Of a DNA stretch of 12,500 bases, positions 7,351-12,500 are shown piece after piece. Below the pieces are notes generated by a model. The model searched no databases and had not been told where the DNA came from. It saw only the letters and a program-made list of their open reading frames with translations. Location: NCBI GenBank assembly GCA_009663005.1, contig VIGQ01001538.1:5001-17500 (forward strand), in the 5' to 3' direction. This stretch comes from Actinidia chinensis. Lineage: Eukaryota; Streptophyta; Magnoliopsida; Ericales; Actinidiaceae. Both the position numbers and the translations under genes were made by a program. Positions within the stretch are counted from its first letter, which is position 1, and the number at the start of each line of letters is the position of its first letter.

Positions 7351-7751
7351 TCACTGCAAGTGTCTATCTTCTATTTTCCTTATATTTGGTAATCCACCAC
7401 CCCACATTACACAATCATAACAATATTCTAAAAAAAACAAATTGGTTGAGCAAGTTCCAACAATTGTAAGGAGTCGCCAAAAACTGCATACGAAAACTCT
7501 AAAACTAATTGGTGGATATTTGGATATTTGTATGCATACGAAAATGCATTACCTCTATCTTTTCACCATGGGAGATGGGGAAAAAAAAAAACACAAGGAC
7601 CCTTGCAACTTTTCCAACGGTATATTAAAGCTAAGAATTCGCTTGACAAAATGATACACACTTCTCTCGCTCTCCATCTCCATTCTATAATTCGATAGAC
7701 TCCCTCTTCCCTCTGTCTCTCTCCTCAAGGTTCTACCTGAATGTTAGAGAT
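7351..7751. other. Non-coding stretch with CT-rich tract
   Basis: From about 7659 to 7727 the plus strand is dominated by CT and TC steps (TTCTCTCGCTCTCC, CTCTGTCTCTCTCCTC). Such pyrimidine-rich tracts are common near plant transcription starts and in 5' untranslated regions, but no open reading frame follows, because the MITE dimer begins at 7755. I assign no promoter. Confidence 0.35.
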
Positions 7752-7754
7752 TTA

Positions 7755-7958
7755 GGATCAGTTTTTTTTGTTGTTTTTTTAAATAAGCAAAAAAACAATT
7801 AGAGATTCAGAGTGGCTTTTTGGTTTTTCTGCTTTTGCTTTTTTGCCTCGTTTTAGCTTAACAGTTAAGGTACAAAAATAAAAAAGTCAAAAATCTGACG
7901 TTTTTGGTACAAAAAGCTTAAAAAAAACTAGGCTTTTAAGATTTACCCCAACGGAGCC
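7755..7958 (+). mobile_element. 204-bp AT-rich MITE, family 1 copy b (left unit of dimer)
   Basis: It begins GGATCAGTTTTTTTTG and its right end reads, in reverse complement, GGCTCCGTTGGGGTA. The left neighbour is TTA (7752-7754) and the right neighbour is ATA (7959-7961), directly followed by the next unit. Inside are runs such as AAATAAGCAAAAAAA and ACAAAAAGCTTAAAAAAAAC, with counterparts in the units at 7962 and 4565. It has no coding capacity. Superfamily assignment to PIF/Harbinger is inferred only from the 3-bp flanks and GG-start ends. Confidence 0.45.
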
Positions 7959-7961
7959 ATA

Positions 7962-8162
7962 GGCTCCCTTTGAAACTAGTTTTTTTTTTTTTGCTTTCAG
8001 TGGCTTTTTTTTAAGTAAATAAGCAAAAAAAAGTCAGTCAGATGACTTTTTGTTTTTCTTTTTCTTTTTAGCTAGAGAAAATTCAGGAAAAAAAAATCTT
8101 ACATTTATTTGATAGCAATCTTAATAAAAACTTGACTGTTAAACATTATCAAAACGGGAGCC
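7962..8162 (+). mobile_element. 201-bp AT-rich MITE, family 1 copy c (right unit of dimer)
   Basis: The left end GGCTCCCTTTGAAACTAG and the reverse complement of the right end, GGCTCCCGTTTTGATAATG, are good inverted repeats. ATA precedes it (7959-7961) and TTA follows (8163-8165). Together with the unit at 7755 the pattern is TTA-unit-ATA-unit-TTA, so the outermost flanks match. The internal word AAATAAGCAAAAAAA is shared with the left unit. GGAGCC-ATA-GGCTCC at the junction (7953-7967) is a perfect palindromic pair of element ends. Confidence 0.55.
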
Positions 8163-8165
8163 TTA

Positions 8166-8519
8166 ATTGGTCGGCAGCACACAGGTGCCCTTCAAATTCA
8201 CTTGAATCTTTGTGTGCAAGGGCCATTGGGCTTTTGATGTGGACCAGGAAGGGGAAGAGCTCATGACTCATAAAATCTAAATCAATTAGATGTATTATCA
8301 ATGCGGGTAGAGGTAAACGACATTAACCACTATATAAAAAAATTAGAAAAGATATTGTTAAAAAAAAAAATTTATCTTTCAGTGATAATTTCATACTTTC
8401 AATTTCATAACAACGCACACATAACTTTTACCTAGCATTTATTTCTTGAAGTAAAAAAAATACATCCAATACTTTTTTTTTAAAAATATGTTGTTGCATA
8501 GCTCAATGAAGCAGGAGGT
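8166..8519. other. AT-rich non-coding stretch
   Basis: I see no gene. Poly(A) and poly(T) runs are frequent. A weak GGTGCCCTT ... AAGGGCC inverted pair lies at about 8184-8225. Confidence 0.4.
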
Positions 8520-8522
8520 TAA

Positions 8523-8660
8523 ATCTGTGGTTGGATCAAAATTTTGCGGTGAATAAAATAAATAAACTAAATGAATAATTTAGAGGATTCATATTTAAAA
8601 TAATTAGATTCTCTAATTTATTTTTCCTTTTCCGTCATAAAAACTTTAATCCACAACACT
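8523..8660. mobile_element. Degenerate foldback MITE, family 2
   Basis: The left side CTGTGGTTGGATCAAAATTT and the reverse complement of the right side, GTGTTGTGGATTAAAGTTTT, are imperfect inverted repeats. The pairing continues inward, with AATTTAGAGGATTC facing AGATTCTCTAATTT. The left side also parallels 2919-2960 (CTGTG-TTGGATTAGAGTTTGGCGGTGA against CTGTGGTTGGATCAAAATTTTGCGGTGA), so the two seem to be copies of one family, which also resembles the 125-bp element at 5785. A TAA precedes the left end (8520-8522), but no TAA follows on the right. Both ends are approximate. Confidence 0.45.
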
Positions 8661-10530
8661 TGCCATAAAGAAATCGTTTCAAATGAATTTGATGACAGAT
8701 ATAATAACGATTTTTGGTTAATATTATTATTTATTGTGTAAAGACCTGTTGGGGTACTGGTAATTATTTTGTTGTTTTAGTTTTCAAATTTTTTGTTTTT
8801 AATAATGTTTTATCGTTTGATTAAATTTTATATTTTTTTGATTTCTTTTTATGAGAGAGTCTGAAAATATATAAAAAAAATCATGAATTTGCAAAAGACA
8901 AAAAATCATCCCCCAAAAAATCTCAGGGCCTCCCCGCCAAACAAAACAAAACAGGAAGTACGAGAAATTAAAGTGTGTTAATATGGGCTAAGTTTGTGTG
9001 TAAAGTAAAATTGTTTATATAAAAAAAAAAAAGGCCATAGGAAAAGGAATGGACACTTAAAAACAGATGGTCCCACATCCCAGTATGGTTATTTAAGATG
9101 GACCAGGCTTTCCTGCAATCTTGTTTTTGAATGGATCGTACAAATTTAAAGCATTTTAGAAAATTTATTTGGAATTTATTTTAATAATTTAAAGGTAGAT
9201 TGTAAATTCATTGAAAATTTTTAATATTATAAAAAATCAGATAGATCTGATATAGGATAAATAGTCGATTAATCTAATGTATTAGTTATAAAACAAAACT
9301 CATAGATAGTGAAACTGTATCGATAAACACAATTTTATAATATGATTTTAAATAGAGTTATTTATAAATAATAATTTAAATTATCAAAATAAATTAAAAT
9401 AAGATCATAAACTTTGTACTGCACAGCGATTGAATTTCAATCGTAGACTTTAGAGAAAGCATGTTATATCAATTTTTAAGATGAGTTCAGTCCTCTGAAG
9501 TGCGGGATTGTGACAGTATTCTTGAAATATACAAAACGACATCATTTTATATATTTAAGACAAAATAAACATCGTTTTAATTAATTACAAAATAAGTCAT
9601 TTAATAATTAAAAATAATAACAGTATTTTGTAAACTTCAAAAACACTAACATGCTCCTACACTTCAAGATCCGAATCCATTAGATCGTCTGCGTGACTTT
9701 TTGTGGTTCAACGTCCACCTTCTGTCAAATGCTGATGCGGGTTTTGAGAAAATGACACTTTTGCCGTGGTGGAAAATTGGTCTTGATAAGCAAAAATAAA
9801 AAAGTAGGCGGCAAGCTTGGCATTTTCACAATTTTCTGCATTTAAAATGGGAGAGATTCTAATTACACATACTTTTTTACTCGGACCCACCAAATTGGTA
9901 GTTACATTGCATCGAACTCAAATTCTTGTTGGTCAACTTTATTTTAAGTTTTTTAGTTGATTCGATTTACGATTTTTAAATAATTATGTCAAAAAATTTA
10001 TATATATTTTATTTTTCTGACTAGCGTAGTTAAAAATATAAAAAATTAATATAATTTTTCCAAGAAAAAAAAAAATACTAAATGTAAAAAAATGTAAAAA
10101 TCCTTATAGATAATTGGCTTATCGAATATTTTTTTAAATTTTTAAAAGAGTTTGTACTATTAAATTCATCTCGTTAAGATAAAAACGAAGGAAAAAAGAA
10201 TAAACTTTTTTAAACGTAAAAAAAGTTCACCCGTCGCCACAAACGCCACTCATGTCTCCTCTTACCCCTTCTAGCTGCTTCATCACCAAACACGCCACTA
10301 AATTTAAAAATTAATTTAAATTTAATTGGGATAGTATCAAAGTATTTGTTATAATTTCATTGGTAAAAACCCCGTAAATAACGTAAAATTGGGAAGTATG
10401 AAAATAAATACTTATTTTTATAACATAAATTATTTTATTTTATAATGTTATGGAAAATGGTTAGCGAAGGATAAGCGTTCAATTATAAATAGTTGCCATT
10501 TATTAATAAAAAATGATTAAATTTCACTTT
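8661..10530. other. Long AT-rich non-coding stretch
   Basis: No gene is supported on either strand. One 61-codon minus-strand open segment (9708-9893) has no recognisable feature. Small structures seen are a perfect 8-bp inverted repeat CGATTGAA-T-TTCAATCG at 9427-9443 and an imperfect palindrome AAAACGACATCATTTT near 9533-9548. The rest is dominated by A and T runs and weakly repetitive AATTTA-type words. Confidence 0.45.
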
Positions 10531-10611
10531 GCCTCCTTATGGGTTGGAATATATATGCAGTATCCCACTGAAATTTAGTAATCATAAGCACCGACACCCT
10601 GTGGTTTCTGG
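10531..10611 (+). repeat. Degenerate CCCTGTGG-type repeat
   Basis: Three spaced blocks look related: GCCTCCTTATGGGTTGG at 10531-10547, TATCCCACTGAAATTT at 10561-10576, and GACACCCTGTGGTTTCTGG at 10593-10611. Phased motifs of this kind occur in interspersed plant repeats to my general impression, but I cannot name the family. The similarity among the blocks is weak. Confidence 0.28.
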
Positions 10612-12390
10612 CTTAAATTTTTCGTCAAAATTTTTAGCATAACTCATAAATGATCATAATGCTTCATTTTCTTTATCTTAGTTATACGCCCAGTTGCGAC
10701 TCCCCTTGGTAAGTACTTTCATTAACAGGTTATATTTAACGGTACCGCCCTTTTAAGTGTTGGACAGGCGTATGTAGAGCCCCGTAATTCAATTGAAGAT
10801 TTTATGTCAACCCCAAAATACTTACATCTTTGGATAGTCCTGGAGCTATATATGCAAGAACCCCTTTTTCTATTATTCTTTTTGTTGGAGTTCAATAATC
10901 TATAAAAGAAAACGAATAAAAGATGAAGAAATACTAATAGAGAAATTCACGAAAAGTTCATATCTGGCATGAATAGTGCGTTAAATTATATGTATAAACA
11001 AATAATAAATATCACTCATCCACCAATATCTCCTATTATATAGATATATACACAAAATGAAACATATATATATATATAGTATTATATAGAGAGATGATAA
11101 ATGGGAGAGGAAAAGTGACATTCGTTTAAAAATTAAATGATTTTATGAGGCTTTTTTTGTCTAATAAAAATTGTCCACTCTCCATCTACTAAAGTGAGAT
11201 ATTGCACTTCTTGTTAATGACATGAAAAAAAAATGAGACACTATGTCCACTATTACAAAGGGCTATGTGGAATATCAAAATATTAGGGGGGATAAATCCA
11301 CCCCAGCGTAAATCAAAGGGGGTGGCGGGTAAGTGTAATGTTCTCTAAAAAGTTTGATCATTTCAACTGGATAGTGTACGGAAAAATGTCGTAGAAGAGC
11401 GGCAAAACAGTAATTTGCGTGGGTGTGCGGAACCGCGGACAACCGAAGTGAGATTCAGTCTGACATAAACTACTTACTTTAGAGCCAAGATCCTCTGCGG
11501 TCAATATACAGGACTGAACCCTGTAGTCTAAGTATTTTGAATTAGTTAGATTTTAATGTGATGTTATGATTCAAAAACCGTAAACCCCCATAGAATCATA
11601 GTAAATTTAAATTATAAAAATTGACGTTAATTAGATTTTAAAGACATAGTAAATATTAATATTTATATAAAGATAATATAAATATTTGTGTGTGATCATA
11701 TTGATTTATTGAGTTATAAATATACTAAATATATATTAAAGTGGGTTGATTAATTGATTTTCAAACACTGATATTTTATACTAGATTCGACATTATAAAT
11801 AATTTGAATAATTAAAATGGAGTCAAAACTAAACTGTTCTGTAATATTTGAATTCACAGATACAATCAATTTGCGAGCCTTTATAGAAGTTGGATCCTTA
11901 TTTTACTGTAGAAGCTTTTTTTGGTGTGTGGCCAACGACTTTACAGTACGAAATCAAGCATCTTTTCTTAAATTGACTTTCAAATGACCATGGACTCGAC
12001 TAGTAATTTGTTACCCTACCAATATACCTTTCATTATGTAATATTTTTTTTCTTGGAATTGTCATGCAATTTTATGTTTTTTTTAATTTAAAAGTTATGC
12101 CAAAGCATTGTTACAGGCATCTGCCTTTGTTTTATTTTAAACTATTTTTTAAAAAAATATAAATATATGTATTATATTTTTTTAAAACTTTTTGAAAGCT
12201 TTTTAACATGAAGTTTAGCTACAACATGCACTCGTATTGTAGTTTTTTTCGTTTTTATGATAAAAAAATTTCAAAAATTTAAATAATTTTTTTTTTAAAA
12301 AAAGTTATTTTGATTTTTTGTAATTTTAATTTAATAATTAATTTTTGGGGCGATTTTGATAAAAAAATTCTCAAAGTTTTGTTATGTATG
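10612..12390. other. AT-rich non-coding stretch
   Basis: No gene or clear element was found. A TA-rich run lies at about 11066-11080. Weak hairpins include GGGGGATAAATCCACCCC near 11287-11304 and ACAGG-ACTGAAC-CCTGT near 11508-11524. A/T homopolymers dominate 12040-12370. Confidence 0.45.
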
Positions 12391-12500
12391 GGGTAAGTTA
12401 TGAGAATTGGGATAACGAGAGTATGAATAACTTTCTTCCTAAACCCGCTCCACGAATGTGTAACGGAGGAGAGTGGCCTTTCCTGTCCACGCGATCCCCA
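12391..12500. other. G+C-richer right edge
   Basis: Composition rises again (GGAGGAGAGTGGCC, CCACGCGATCCCC), and this may be the start of another element or gene that continues beyond the window. Too little is visible to say which. Confidence 0.25.

Noticed and set aside
7697..7730. Stowaway-like start (TA...CTCCCTC)
   Set aside because: No matching inverted end or TA duplication was found. It is part of a general CT-rich tract.
8741..8930. Possible foldback element between ACCTGTTGGGG and CCCCCAAAAAATCTCAGGG
   Set aside because: The arms align only with several gaps in low-complexity T/A sequence, and no target duplication was found.
1..12500. CRISPR array, operon, prophage or insertion-sequence content
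   Set aside because: No regularly spaced direct repeats, no bacterial gene organisation and no ribosome-binding-site pattern. The features present are of plant nuclear type.

Overview
The window looks like intergenic nuclear DNA from a flowering plant, most likely a dicot-type genome. The reasons are low G+C overall, long A/T homopolymers, a long (TA)n microsatellite, no dense prokaryote-style coding, and several plant-type transposable-element remnants with recognisable ends and target-site duplications. I found no intact protein-coding gene. The longest open frame is about 103 codons, and it runs through the TA microsatellite.

Layout. Positions 1-1640 are richer in G+C and look coding-like on both strands, but every frame is interrupted. 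This is either a decayed gene fragment or unrecognised exons. From about 1640 to 2910 lies AT-rich sequence holding a tRNA-related, SINE-like block that ends in 19 Ts (about 2250-2350). Around 2914-3318 a lone left end of a small Tourist-like element is followed by a repeat built on GAGCTCG palindromes. Next comes the best-defined large element, a probable solo LTR (3324-4383) flanked by the 5-bp duplication AACAG. It carries a TATA box, two AATAAA signals and several internal duplications.

The middle of the window holds small non-autonomous DNA elements. They are a 174-bp AT-rich element with ATA on both sides (4565-4738), a 125-bp foldback element with TAA on both sides (5785-5909), and two further copies of the first type joined head to tail (7755-8162, in the pattern TTA-element-ATA-element-TTA). 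A diverged foldback at about 8523-8660 is related to the 125-bp element. G+C-richer stretches at 5430-5720 and 6600-7350 have no recognisable product. From 8660 to the end the sequence is mostly very AT-rich, with one degenerate repeat near 10531-10611 and a G+C-richer edge after about 12390.

No genes act together here. The window is a record of successive small transposon insertions in non-coding DNA. The most unusual structure is the tandem two-unit MITE. Element calls rest on ends and target duplications read by eye, with no database comparison.
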